From Flavobacterium sp. LC2016-13 (GTDB lineage: Bacteria > Bacteroidota > Bacteroidia > Flavobacteriales > Flavobacteriaceae), in the NCBI RefSeq assembly GCF_009707955.1, contig NZ_WMDQ01000002.1, positions 186,001 through 250,000 on the forward strand: a DNA stretch of 64,000 bases, written 5' to 3'. The stretch's first letter is position 1. The number at the start of each line of letters is the position of its first letter. The notes beneath the pieces are model-generated. The model was not told the DNA's origin. It searched no databases and worked only from the letters and a program-made list of their open reading frames with translations. This document shows positions 45,339-54,458 of the stretch, piece after piece. A program made the position numbers and the translations under genes.

Positions 45339-45684
45339 TTTTAATTAATTTTCTAATATTACTTATATATCCAACAAAGTTTCCAACATTAATCTAAATC
45401 ACATATTTTCTTCCTAAGGATTAGACTAAATGTTTATTTAAAAACAAATGTCAGTATTTAGTAATTATCATCTTTACGGAAAACCATAACAAATCTTTGT
45501 TTTTTTAGGCAAGTATACTACTAAATAAAAATTAAACAGTAGGTATTAGTACTTGTTTTAATAAAAAAATAGTTCATACAAACATATTTATAGACTTTAT
45601 GGTTTTCCTCTTTACACTTCCATATATAATCGATAATTTAGCACTCAATAATATCAGATTTAATTTAAAAATAATACTTGCTTA
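45339..45684. promoter_or_regulatory. Divergent control region between mcrBC and hsd operons
   Basis: Contains nested inverted repeats: GGAAAACCATAA (45478-45489)/TTATGGTTTTCC (45597-45608), and inside them CAAGTA (45510-45515)/TACTTG (45550-45555). Flanks are AT-rich. No consensus promoter was found for hsdM; a weak -7 for the minus strand is CAAACATA (45579-45586). The paired, widely spaced arms suggest looping or two operators, perhaps for the HTH antitoxin of the hsd operon. Confidence 0.5.
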
Positions 45685-47247
45685 ATGGCAGCCGAACACA
45701 AACAAAAATTAGAACAACAACTCTGGAATATCGCTAACACCCTTCGTGGAAAAATGGATGCCGATGATTTCAGAGACTATATATTAGGTTTTATCTTCTA
45801 CAAATACTTGAGTACAAAAATGGATTTGTATGCTAACAAAAGTTTAAAACCGGATGGTCTGACTTATCAGGAAATAGAAGCGCATCCAAACGAAGCTATA
45901 TTAATGCAGGAACTAAAACCTATGGCAATTGAAGCTTTGGGTTTTTTCTTAGAACCGTCTGAATTGTTTTCGGAGTTGGCTAGAAGAGGAAACGCAGGTG
46001 GAAAAAATAATTTTATTCTGGGAGATTTAGCCAAAGTACTGACGCACATTGAGCAAAGTACTATGGGCTCTGAAAGTGAAGAAGATTTTGGAAATCTATT
46101 TTCTGATTTAGATTTAACTTCTCATAAACTTGGAAAATCAGAAGCTGACAAAAACGAATTGATTGTAAAAGTTCTTGTTCATTTGGATGAAATTGATTTT
46201 GATTTAGAAAATACCGATAGCGATGTTCTCGGTGATGCTTACGAATACTTAATTGGTAAGTTTGCCAGTGGTGCCGGTAAAAAAGCAGGAGAATTTTATA
46301 CTCCACAACAAGTGAGTAGTATTTTGGCACAATTGGTAACCGTTGGTAAAGACAAACTTAAAAGTGTTTATGATCCAACCTGTGGTTCCGGTTCTTTATT
46401 ATTGCGCGTTGCTAAAGAAGTAAAAACTGTAAATGTTTTTTACGGACAGGAAATGAATCCTACGACCTACAATTTATGTCGTATGAACATGATTATGCAC
46501 GATGTGCATTACAAACGTTTTGATATTAAAAACGAAGATACTTTAGAACGCCCGCAACATTATGATATGCGTTTTGAAGCTATTGTTGCAAATCCTCCAT
46601 TTTCTGCAAATTGGAGCGCAAGTCCTTTGTTTATGAATGACGAGCGTTTCTCTGCTTATGGAAAACTTGCTCCCAGTAGTAAAGCTGATTTTGCTTTTGT
46701 ACAACATATGGTGCACCAACTTGAGGATAACGGAACTATGGCGGTTGTCTTGCCTCACGGTGTTTTGTTTCGTGGCGGTGCAGAAGGGCATATTCGTGAA
46801 TATCTAATAAAAGAAAAAAATTATCTGGATGCCGTAATTGGTTTACCAGCCAATATCTTTTACGGAACAAGTATACCAACGTGTATTTTGGTTTTGAAGA
46901 AAAAGAGAGAAAATCTTAATGACATTTTATTTATCGATGCTAGCCAGCATTTTGAAAAAGTAAAAACTCAAAACGTGTTACGTACGGAAGATATTGATAA
47001 AATTATTAGTACTTATCAAAATCGTATGGGAGAACCAAAATATAGTCATGTTGCTCTTTTGAGTGAAGTAACAACTAACGATTATAACCTGAACATTCCT
47101 CGTTATGTAGACACTTTTGAAGAAGAAGATGCGATAGATTTAAAAGCTATAACTGCTGAATTAAGAGAATTAGCAATTCTTGGTAAAGCGACCGATGCTA
47201 CTATTGCTGAATTTTGTGCTGAATTAGGAATTGAAAGACCATTTTAA
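45685..47247 (+). CDS. hsdM: Type I restriction-modification DNA methyltransferase subunit
   Basis: A 520-residue N6-adenine methyltransferase with N-terminal helical domain (1-170), SAM motif I DPTCGSG (230-236) and catalytic NPPF (303-306). AGEFYTPQQV (about 201) is the conserved loop before the core. With HsdS it methylates the recognition site. Its stop overlaps the hsdS start by one base. It is first of six genes in the operon. Confidence 0.96.
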   Translation: MAAEHKQKLEQQLWNIANTLRGKMDADDFRDYILGFIFYKYLSTKMDLYANKSLKPDGLTYQEIEAHPNEAILMQELKPMAIEALGFFLEPSELFSELARRGNAGGKNNFILGDLAKVLTHIEQSTMGSESEEDFGNLFSDLDLTSHKLGKSEADKNELIVKVLVHLDEIDFDLENTDSDVLGDAYEYLIGKFASGAGKKAGEFYTPQQVSSILAQLVTVGKDKLKSVYDPTCGSGSLLLRVAKEVKTVNVFYGQEMNPTTYNLCRMNMIMHDVHYKRFDIKNEDTLERPQHYDMRFEAIVANPPFSANWSASPLFMNDERFSAYGKLAPSSKADFAFVQHMVHQLEDNGTMAVVLPHGVLFRGGAEGHIREYLIKEKNYLDAVIGLPANIFYGTSIPTCILVLKKKRENLNDILFIDASQHFEKVKTQNVLRTEDIDKIISTYQNRMGEPKYSHVALLSEVTTNDYNLNIPRYVDTFEEEDAIDLKAITAELRELAILGKATDATIAEFCAELGIERPF

Positions 47248-48401
47248 TGAGCACGGTAATTTTAGATATAGAAAAGAAAAAAATACTTATTCCAAAATTG
47301 AGATTTCAAGAATTTAGAGAAGAATGGAAAAATAAGTCAATGAGAGATTTAACAAAAATTAATCAGGGACTTCAAATTCCAATTTCAGAAAGATTCTATG
47401 AAAAAACAGATGATAATTATTTTTATATAACAAATGAGTTTTTAAGAAAAGATTCTTCCAAAAGTTATTTTATTAAAAACCCTTCAGAATCTGTAATTTG
47501 TTATGAAGATGATATTTTAATGACTCGTACAGGTAATACTGGTCAAGTTGTTACTGGTGTTCATGGAGCTTTTCATAACAATTTTTTTAAGATTAAATAT
47601 GATGAAACTTGTAATAAATGGTTTTTATATTTTTTCTTAACTTCTCATAAAACTCAACATGATATTCTAAAATTAGCTGGAACATCAACAATTCCAGATT
47701 TAAATCATGGTGATTTTTATAAAATAAAAATAAATATTCCAACATTTGATGAACAACAAAAAATTGCTTCTTTTTTAAGTGCAGTCGATGAAAAAACACA
47801 GCAGCTTTCTCGCAAAAAAGAATTATTAGAACAATACAAAAAAGGAGTAATGCAACAATTGTTCTCTGGTAAATTGCGATTTAAAGATGAGAATGGGGAG
47901 GATTATCCAAACTGGGAGGAGAAAAAATTGGGAGAGGTTTTTAAAATTGGAAGTGGAAAAGATTATAAGCATTTAGAAAATGGTACTATTCCTGTTTTTG
48001 GAACAGGTGGTTATATGCGATCTGTAAATAAATATCTTTATAGTGGAGAAACAGTATTTATTGGTCGAAAAGGAACAATAGATAAGCCATTTTATTTCAA
48101 TGGTGAATTTTGGACTGTTGATACATTGTTTTATACTCATAGTTTTAAAAATGCTATTCCAAAATTTATTTATTGTGTATTTCAACAAATAAATTGGAAA
48201 TTGCATAACGAAGCTTCAGGAGTGCCTAGTTTATCAAAATCAACCATTGAGAAATTAAAATTCAATTTTCCTTGTATAGAGGAACAGCAAAAAATCGCTA
48301 AATCCCTATCAAGTATTGATTCAAAAATAAAAAGTACTAATCAACAAATCGTGCAAACGCAAATGTTTAAAAAAGGTTTGTTACAACAGATGTTTGTCTA
48401 A
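47247..48401 (+). CDS. hsdS: Type I restriction-modification specificity subunit
   Basis: A 384-residue HsdS with two target-recognition domains (about 22-180 and 210-375). A conserved region, DEQQKIASFLSAVDEKTQQL then KKELLEQYKKGVMQQLF, follows the first, and IEEQQKIAKSLSSIDSKI with KKGLLQQMF follows the second. Two-fold repeats suit a bipartite target. It overlaps hsdM by one base. A 43-bp gap separates it from the toxin gene. The recognised sequence cannot be read from the protein. Confidence 0.95.
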   Translation: MSTVILDIEKKKILIPKLRFQEFREEWKNKSMRDLTKINQGLQIPISERFYEKTDDNYFYITNEFLRKDSSKSYFIKNPSESVICYEDDILMTRTGNTGQVVTGVHGAFHNNFFKIKYDETCNKWFLYFFLTSHKTQHDILKLAGTSTIPDLNHGDFYKIKINIPTFDEQQKIASFLSAVDEKTQQLSRKKELLEQYKKGVMQQLFSGKLRFKDENGEDYPNWEEKKLGEVFKIGSGKDYKHLENGTIPVFGTGGYMRSVNKYLYSGETVFIGRKGTIDKPFYFNGEFWTVDTLFYTHSFKNAIPKFIYCVFQQINWKLHNEASGVPSLSKSTIEKLKFNFPCIEEQQKIAKSLSSIDSKIKSTNQQIVQTQMFKKGLLQQMFV

Positions 48402-48444
48402 AAAGTTATAAAACAATAATAAAGTAAACCTATAAGTTGATTAA

Positions 48445-48963
48445 ATGAAAATAGTTGATATATTTGCACCAGCATTATTTTCTTTTCACTATGATGGTGA
48501 AGTTGATAATGAATATGATCGACTAATGGATAATTGGACAGATGTTAACTATCTTAGAAAATATGCAAAAAGCAATGGAATAGAAAATGTAAATCAATTT
48601 GTGAGAGAAAGGCTAAAAGATGCTGAACAAATACAAGATTTATTAGAAGAAATCATAACAAACAAACAGCCTTTAGAATTTTATTTCAGAACACTTTTCG
48701 ATACAGAATCAGGTATTAAAACACTTTCTTTACAAAAAGGAAAAATTGATAAAAATGGAATTAGAATCTATGCTATTAAAATTGATAAGGACTGTTTTGT
48801 TATTACAGGAGGAGCAATAAAAATGAGTCAGACGATGCAAGGTCATCCCGATTCTAATAACGAATTAATGAAAATTAAGGATGCAAAAAATTATTTACAA
48901 GAAAACTCAGTTATTGATGAAGATTCTTTTTACGAACTTATAAACGAACAAAATGAACAATAA
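48445..48963 (+). CDS. RelE/HigB-like putative toxin of a TAC module
   Basis: A 172-residue protein: a variable N-terminal helical part (1-80), then a HigB/RelE-like C-terminal half: GIRIYAIKIDKDCFVITGGA, IKMSQTMQGHPDSNNELMKI and DAKNYLQEN. This order of strands and basic helix is that of mRNA-interferase toxins, but it is longer than usual and classical catalytic residues cannot be assigned with certainty. The next gene, an HTH protein, starts 11 bp inside it, the usual toxin-first HigBA order. Third gene of the hsd operon, immediately after hsdS. Confidence 0.68.
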   Translation: MKIVDIFAPALFSFHYDGEVDNEYDRLMDNWTDVNYLRKYAKSNGIENVNQFVRERLKDAEQIQDLLEEIITNKQPLEFYFRTLFDTESGIKTLSLQKGKIDKNGIRIYAIKIDKDCFVITGGAIKMSQTMQGHPDSNNELMKIKDAKNYLQENSVIDEDSFYELINEQNEQ

Positions 48964-49423
48964 AGAAAAATTTTTAGCTCTGGTTTCTAAGGAAAAAACG
49001 AATACTATAGCCAAAAATAGAGACAGGATAAAAAACAGGGAAATGTTGAGAGAATCTCAAAAAATTGCTCTGAAAGTATTAGATAAGTTAGAAAAAATAA
49101 GATGGTCTCAGAAAAAATTGGCGGCTGAAATGGGAGTAAGCCCTCAACAAATTACCAAAATTGTAAAAGGACAAGAGAATCTTACCTTAGAAACTCAAAT
49201 TAAGCTGCAACGTGTTTTAGATATTCCAATTTTAGCTTCGTATTACGATGATATTGTAGAGCAAAAAAGTAATTCAGAGTTAGTTATAAAAACAACTCAG
49301 CCCTACACTGCTCCAAAAAGTAAATTTATCCAGGAAGATAAAATTTTATTGAACAAAAAAGAAATTAAAATGGATTACGATATTGTTACCAATCAGTATA
49401 ACTATTTTGAATTAATTGCATAA
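48953..49423 (+). CDS. XRE-family HTH antitoxin with extended C-terminus
   Basis: A 156-residue regulator with a Lys/Arg-rich N-terminus, an HTH around 45-98 (IRWSQKKLAAEMGVSPQQI, then LTLETQIKLQRVLDI) and an extra tail of about 58 residues ending in hydrophobic/aromatic YDIVTNQYNYFELIA. In TAC systems the antitoxin carries such a tail (chaperone addiction sequence) that is unfolded without its SecB-like chaperone. It overlaps the toxin gene by 11 bp, and its stop overlaps the chaperone start by one base. The HTH probably autoregulates the operon. Confidence 0.78.
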   Translation: MNNKEKFLALVSKEKTNTIAKNRDRIKNREMLRESQKIALKVLDKLEKIRWSQKKLAAEMGVSPQQITKIVKGQENLTLETQIKLQRVLDIPILASYYDDIVEQKSNSELVIKTTQPYTAPKSKFIQEDKILLNKKEIKMDYDIVTNQYNYFELIA

Positions 49424-49854
49424 TGGAAAACGAATCTGCAGGTTTTGCTTTAATTGCTATTAAAACAGAACAATTTGCTTTATTTGAAGAAAATTACTCA
49501 TCAAAAAAAGAAATGAATGTTACTACTTCATTAGAATTCAAAATTAATGAAGGAGAAAAAAGAATTGGTGTTTTTGCGACTTTTACATTTGATCAAACAA
49601 AAAAAACTTTTGTTAAAACACAAGTAAGCTGTCATTTTGTAATAGATCCTAATTCCTGGAAATCATTTATTAAAGAGAATGTGATTATATTTCCTAAAAG
49701 GTTTATTGGTCATTTAACAATGTTAACAATAGGAACTGCAAGAGGTGTATTACACGCTAAAACAGAAGGTACAGAATTTAATAAATTTATTCTTCCTGTT
49801 ATTAATGTCAATGAGTTAGTAGACAAAGATGCTGAATTTACAATAAGCATTTAG
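49423..49854 (+). CDS. SecB-like chaperone of a TAC module
   Basis: A 143-residue SecB-fold protein: beta-rich core (LEFKINEGEKRIGVFATFTF, then QVSCHFVIDP), helix region FPKRFIGHLTMLTIGTARG and C-terminal ILPVINVNELV. The layout (FP...TARG...LP.N...L) is that of SecB and of SecB-like TAC chaperones such as Rv1957 of M. tuberculosis, which protect an antitoxin from degradation. Bacteroidota normally lack a general SecB-export role. It starts on the last base of the antitoxin stop codon and precedes hsdR by 29 bp. The family is likely; the partner is inferred from context. Confidence 0.82.
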   Translation: MENESAGFALIAIKTEQFALFEENYSSKKEMNVTTSLEFKINEGEKRIGVFATFTFDQTKKTFVKTQVSCHFVIDPNSWKSFIKENVIIFPKRFIGHLTMLTIGTARGVLHAKTEGTEFNKFILPVINVNELVDKDAEFTISI

Positions 49855-49883
49855 AAATAATTTTTCAGCAACTATTTGTATAA

Positions 49884-52763
49884 ATGAGCCATCAATCTGA
49901 AGCAGTTTTAGAAAATAACTTAATCAAACAATTGGTTGGTTTAAAATATACATCTGTGAAAATTTCGGATGGTGATGCTTTGGTTTCTAACCTTAAAAGC
50001 CAACTCGAAGTTTTTAACGAAACTACTTTTACTGTTAAAGAATTTGATGCTATTTTAAATCATTTGTCTAAAGGCAATGTTTTTGAAAAAGCCAAAACAC
50101 TAAGAGACTATTATAATTTAATCAAAGAAGACGGAACGTCATTTTATGTTCGTTTTTTCAATACCGAAGATAATAGCCAAAATCTATTTCAGGTTACCAA
50201 CCAAATAAGTTTGGAAGGAAGTTACAAAAATCGTTTTGATGTAACGCTTTTAGTAAACGGTTTGCCTTTGGTTCAAATAGAAATCAAACGCTCCGGCATT
50301 GAAATCAAAGAAGCTTTCAATCAAATCAATCGCTACCAAATGCATTCTTTTTGGAGCAATCACGGTTTGTTTCAATACGTACAAATGTTTGTTATTAGCA
50401 ATGGTGTAAATACCAAATATTTGGCGAATAACAAATTGCAATCTGTTAAGCAAACTTTCTTTTGGGCAGATTCCAAAAATAAAAATATCACCGATATAAC
50501 GGCGTTTGCTGCTAACTTTTTAAACCGTGATCATTTAGGTAAAATGATATCTCATTATATCGTGATAAACGAGACTCACAAAGTAATGATGATATTGCGA
50601 CCTTACCAATTTTTTGCCACAGAAGCGATTATCCATCAAGTCAAAAACTCTAATGATAATGCCTATATCTGGCATACAACAGGTTCCGGTAAAACGTTGA
50701 CATCTTTTAAAGCAAGCCAAATTTTGATGGAATTGCCAGATGTTTACAAAGTCGTTTTTGTAGTGGACAGAAAAGATCTGGATTATCAAACGATGAACGA
50801 ATTCAATGCTTTCAAAAAAGACAGTGTTGATGTTACAGATAATACGCAATCTTTAATTAGGCAATTAACGGATAATACAAAATTGGTTTTAACCACCATT
50901 CAGAAATTGAACAATGCGGTTTCGGAACGATTTAAAGGTAATATTGAACCTTTACGATATAAGAAAATTGTTTTTATTTTTGATGAATGTCATCGATCTC
51001 AGTTTGGTGAAACGCATGAACGTATTACAAAATTCTTCGAGAAAAGTCAGTTAATCGGCTTTACAGGAACGCCCATATTTGCAGAAAACGCTTCTAAAAA
51101 TGATTTAGGAAAACGAACCACCAAAGATTTGTTTGGTAACTGTTTGCATAAATACGTGATTACAGATGCTATTAGGGATCAAAATGTGTTACGTTTTGGA
51201 ATCGAATATGTGGGGAAATATAAAAACAAAAGCAATACTTTTATTGATATTGAAGTTGAGGATATTGATAAACAAGAAGTTTTAGATTCTCACAAAAGAA
51301 TAGATAAAATCGTTGATTATATCATTGCTTATCACAATCAAAAAACCTTTAACAGAGATTATTCAGCACTTTTAGCAGTAAGCAGTATTAATAATGTGAT
51401 TCAGTATTATGATCTTTTTCAGCAAAAGAAACAAGCGGGAGAACACGATTTGCGTATTGCTACTATTTTTACATACGGCACAAATGAAGATTCAGACGAA
51501 GCTCAGGATTTTCTTCCTGCTGATGAAGTAGATTTTGATGTTTTGGCAGAACCAAGAACTCTTTATGAATCTAGTCATACAAGAGATAAACTTGAAAAAT
51601 ACATCGGACATTATAACGCGATGTTTGGTACGAGTTTTACAAACAAAGACAACTCTTCGTTTGAAAAATATTTTCAAAATATAAGTAAACGATTAAAAAA
51701 TCGTGAAAAGGAAAATTTCAACAATGAGCAAGATCGTTTAGATATTGTGATTGTTGTCAATATGATGCTAACTGGTTTTGATGCTAAAAAAGTGAATACA
51801 CTTTATGTAGATAAAAGTCTAAAACAACATGGCTTAATACAAGCTTATTCAAGAACAAATAGAATTCTAGGAGAACAAAAATCACAAGGAAATATTCTAT
51901 CATTCAGAAATCTTAAAAAAGCGACTGATGATGCCATTACTTTATTTTCAAATGAAGAGGCAATCGAAGTTGTTACAATGCCAGATTATGAAAAGATAGC
52001 GGAGAAATTAGATGAAGCATTAAAACTCTTACGAGAGATAACGCCAACTTACCAAAGTGTAGATAATTTAGAAAGCGAAGAAGACGAAGCAAAATTTGTA
52101 CAAGCTTTTAGAAAGTTGATGCGAGCAATGAATGTCCTACAATCCTACACTGATTTTGATTGGGAAGATTTACCAATTGATGAGCAGGAATTTGAAGACT
52201 ACAAAAGCAAGTATCTGGATTTATATGAAAAAGTAAAACAAGACAATAAAAAACAAAAAACTTCTATACTTGATGATATTGATTTTGAATTAGAATTAAT
52301 TCACAGAGATCAAATTAATGTCGCTTATATTCTGAAATTATTAGCACAATTAAAAGGAGCTAAAACTCCTAGTACGGCCGCTACTCAAAGAAAAATCATT
52401 ATAGATTTATTGGGTGGTGATATTCAATTGAGAAGTAAAAGAGAATTAATTCAGAAATTCATTGATGAAAATATGCCACAGATAAAAGACGGCGATTCTA
52501 TTGAAGATGAATTTGAAAAATTCTGGCAAGATCAAAAAGTTTTAGCATTAGGAAAACTATGCGAAGAAGAACATTTAGACAAAGCGCAATTTAAAGCTTT
52601 AATTGACGCATATATTTACAGCGGTCGTGAACCTATAAAGGATGAAGTTTTTCAATGTTTGGATAATAGACCAAGTATCCTGCAAGCGCGAGTTATTGGT
52701 GATCGAATTATTACCAAAATGAAGGAGTTTGTGGAGGTTTATGTAAAAGGAATGATGGCTTAA
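49884..52763 (+). CDS. hsdR: Type I restriction endonuclease motor subunit
   Basis: A 959-residue HsdR. The N-terminal nuclease has RFD (117-119) and EIK (133-135) in QIEIKRSG. The helicase motor has Walker A TTGSGKT (265-271), DECH (367-370), GFTGTPIFAE and the later motif VVNMMLTGFDAKKVNTL; a C-terminal helical region follows. It translocates and cuts unmodified DNA with HsdMS. Last gene of the operon, separated from hsdS by the three TAC genes, which is unusual. Confidence 0.96.
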   Translation: MSHQSEAVLENNLIKQLVGLKYTSVKISDGDALVSNLKSQLEVFNETTFTVKEFDAILNHLSKGNVFEKAKTLRDYYNLIKEDGTSFYVRFFNTEDNSQNLFQVTNQISLEGSYKNRFDVTLLVNGLPLVQIEIKRSGIEIKEAFNQINRYQMHSFWSNHGLFQYVQMFVISNGVNTKYLANNKLQSVKQTFFWADSKNKNITDITAFAANFLNRDHLGKMISHYIVINETHKVMMILRPYQFFATEAIIHQVKNSNDNAYIWHTTGSGKTLTSFKASQILMELPDVYKVVFVVDRKDLDYQTMNEFNAFKKDSVDVTDNTQSLIRQLTDNTKLVLTTIQKLNNAVSERFKGNIEPLRYKKIVFIFDECHRSQFGETHERITKFFEKSQLIGFTGTPIFAENASKNDLGKRTTKDLFGNCLHKYVITDAIRDQNVLRFGIEYVGKYKNKSNTFIDIEVEDIDKQEVLDSHKRIDKIVDYIIAYHNQKTFNRDYSALLAVSSINNVIQYYDLFQQKKQAGEHDLRIATIFTYGTNEDSDEAQDFLPADEVDFDVLAEPRTLYESSHTRDKLEKYIGHYNAMFGTSFTNKDNSSFEKYFQNISKRLKNREKENFNNEQDRLDIVIVVNMMLTGFDAKKVNTLYVDKSLKQHGLIQAYSRTNRILGEQKSQGNILSFRNLKKATDDAITLFSNEEAIEVVTMPDYEKIAEKLDEALKLLREITPTYQSVDNLESEEDEAKFVQAFRKLMRAMNVLQSYTDFDWEDLPIDEQEFEDYKSKYLDLYEKVKQDNKKQKTSILDDIDFELELIHRDQINVAYILKLLAQLKGAKTPSTAATQRKIIIDLLGGDIQLRSKRELIQKFIDENMPQIKDGDSIEDEFEKFWQDQKVLALGKLCEEEHLDKAQFKALIDAYIYSGREPIKDEVFQCLDNRPSILQARVIGDRIITKMKEFVEVYVKGMMA

Positions 52764-52806
52764 AAAAACGAGACCATTTCTTCTTAAAAAGAAACAGTCC
52801 CGTTTT
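52762..52806 (-). terminator. Terminator between hsdR and the SDR gene
   Basis: Stem AAAACGGGAC/GTCTCGTTTT on the minus strand with a T7 tract at 52768-52762. On the plus strand one pair is a mismatch. It mainly serves the SDR gene transcribed leftwards. Confidence 0.65.
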
Positions 52807-52833
52807 CAATCAACTTAAAAAAAGAGAAATAAA

Positions 52834-53646
52834 TTATCCGTGAGCGGCTACAGACACGTCAGACCATTCTTCCCACGTTTTTAGTTTTTGTTCATAAGTT
52901 TGTTTTGCGAATGGTAAAGCTACTTTTCCTAAGAATAGGCGTAGAGGAGGGTTTTCTGCTTCAACCAATTTAATGATGGCTGGTACAGTAGCGCTTGTTT
53001 TTCCGAAAGTATCAGGATCATGTCCTTCTGCAATTGCTTTTCTGATTCCATCATAAGCGTCGATGCTTTCACTATTGAATCCGTTACCCCAAATGTCTGT
53101 GAAATAACCGTTTGGCTCCACCAAAGTAACATTAATTCCGAATTGTTTTACTTCTGTAGCTAAAGTTTCAGTAAGACCTTCTACCGCAAATTTTGAAGCG
53201 TTGTAAAGTCCTAAATTTGGTAAAGTTGCGATTCCTAAAATAGAAGAAACCTGAATAATATGACCGCTTTTTTGGTTTCTCATAATTGGTAAAACCGCTT
53301 GTGTTAACCAAAGAGTTCCAAAGAAATTAGTTTCAAATTGTGCTCTCGCTTCTTTTTCGCTCGCTTCTTCAACTGCTCCGTTTAAAGCATAACCTGCATT
53401 GTTGATCAGGATATCAATTTTTCCGAAATGTTGTTGTATTTTTTCTACCACTGCAATTGATTCTTCGCGATTGTTTACGTCTAATTTTAGTGGTAAAATG
53501 GCATCGCCATATTTTGCTTTTAAATCGTTTAGTGTATCAATATTTCTGGCTGTTGCAGCTACCTGATATCCTTTTTCTAAAAATGCTTCTGTCCAGGCTT
53601 TTCCGAATCCTTTTGACGCTCCTGAAATTAAAATTGTTTTTGACAT
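52834..53646 (-). CDS. Short-chain dehydrogenase/reductase
   Basis: A 270-residue classical SDR: cofactor motif SGASKGFGKAW (8-18), NNAGYAL, catalytic Ser in QVSSILG and YNASK (Tyr/Lys pair). The C-terminal lid is long (IWGNGFNSESIDAYDG). Cytosolic, NAD(P)-dependent, substrate unknown. It lies downstream of TetR-1, and an ATGACC-N4-GGTCAT operator lies 60 bp before its start, so it is the probable target of that repressor. Confidence 0.93.
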   Translation of the reverse strand: MSKTILISGASKGFGKAWTEAFLEKGYQVAATARNIDTLNDLKAKYGDAILPLKLDVNNREESIAVVEKIQQHFGKIDILINNAGYALNGAVEEASEKEARAQFETNFFGTLWLTQAVLPIMRNQKSGHIIQVSSILGIATLPNLGLYNASKFAVEGLTETLATEVKQFGINVTLVEPNGYFTDIWGNGFNSESIDAYDGIRKAIAEGHDPDTFGKTSATVPAIIKLVEAENPPLRLFLGKVALPFAKQTYEQKLKTWEEWSDVSVAAHG

Positions 53647-53705
53647 GTTTTCTACTTTTTAATTGTTAATTGTGAATGTTGTTTAATCGTTTATTTGTTT
53701 TAAAT

Positions 53706-53721
53706 ATGACCTTTCGGTCAT
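53706..53721 (-). promoter_or_regulatory. TetR-1 operator upstream of the SDR gene
   Basis: ATGACC-TTTC-GGTCAT, same half-sites and spacing as the site in front of tetR-1 itself (54355-54370). Confidence 0.75.
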
Positions 53722-53738
53722 TTTTTTGATAAAAAAAA

Positions 53739-54326
53739 TTAGAGAGTGTTTTCCTCTATTAAATTTTTTAGGGTTTTGGTAATGATTTTCATCTTGTCGT
53801 TATTGCCGGACATTCTGGAGATTAAGTGACCGCCTTCCATCATCGCAAACATAACTACTGCAAATTCTTCGGCATTCCAGTCAGGTTTAAACTCTCCGTT
53901 GACGATTCCTTTATTGACACTTCCGGCCAACAATTGTTGATTAGCATTACAACCTCTATTTATTTTCTCTTTTACAATAGGGTTGGTGTCATCTGCTTCT
54001 GTTCCAAAATTCAATAACGGACAACCTCCTGTTAAAGGCGGATTTACAGCATTACTGAAGAAATCGATATAAGTAAATAATTCGCCTTTTGCCGTTTTGC
54101 TTTTACTGATTTCAGAAACAAGTTTGTCGCCTAATATTTTCATATTATGATCAACCGCTGCGCAAGCCAGGACATCTTTATTTTCAAAATGAACGTACAT
54201 GCTTCCTTTAGACAATTTGGTAGCTTCCATAATATCACTCATAGCCGTTGCAGCAATCCCTTTTGTATTAAAAATCGGAGCTGCTTTTTCTATGATGAAT
54301 TGTCTGGTTTCTTCTCCCTTTGTCAT
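53739..54326 (-). CDS. TetR-family repressor (TetR-1)
   Basis: A 195-residue regulator: HTH AATAMSDIMEATKLSKGSMYVHFENKD with recognition helix centred on SMYVHF, and a ligand domain ending in FKPDWNAEEFAVVMFAMM. It is related to the second TetR gene at 56739 but differs in the recognition helix. Operators with the same dyad lie in its own promoter and before the SDR gene. It likely senses an aromatic or fatty compound. Confidence 0.92.
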   Translation of the reverse strand: MTKGEETRQFIIEKAAPIFNTKGIAATAMSDIMEATKLSKGSMYVHFENKDVLACAAVDHNMKILGDKLVSEISKSKTAKGELFTYIDFFSNAVNPPLTGGCPLLNFGTEADDTNPIVKEKINRGCNANQQLLAGSVNKGIVNGEFKPDWNAEEFAVVMFAMMEGGHLISRMSGNNDKMKIITKTLKNLIEENTL

Positions 54327-54347
54327 GATAGTTTCTATTTAACACTG

Positions 54348-54378
54348 CAAATATATGACCGATTGGTCATATATGCAA
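54348..54378 (-). promoter_or_regulatory. TetR-1 promoter with operator in the spacer
   Basis: Read on the minus strand: TTG (54378-54376), a 20-bp spacer, TAtaTTTG (54355-54348). The dyad ATGACC-GATT-GGTCAT (54355-54370 on the plus strand) fills the spacer. Confidence 0.82.
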
Positions 54379-54458
54379 ATTTATTTTGATTTATTTTTGG
54401 GAGGTGTTGTTTTTAACACACAAAAGCATGGATTTATGCACTAAGAATGAAACATGGA

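Noticed and set aside
41389-52763. Island as part of a prophage or integrative element
   Set aside because: No integrase, transposase, phage structural gene or tRNA-linked direct repeats are present in the window.
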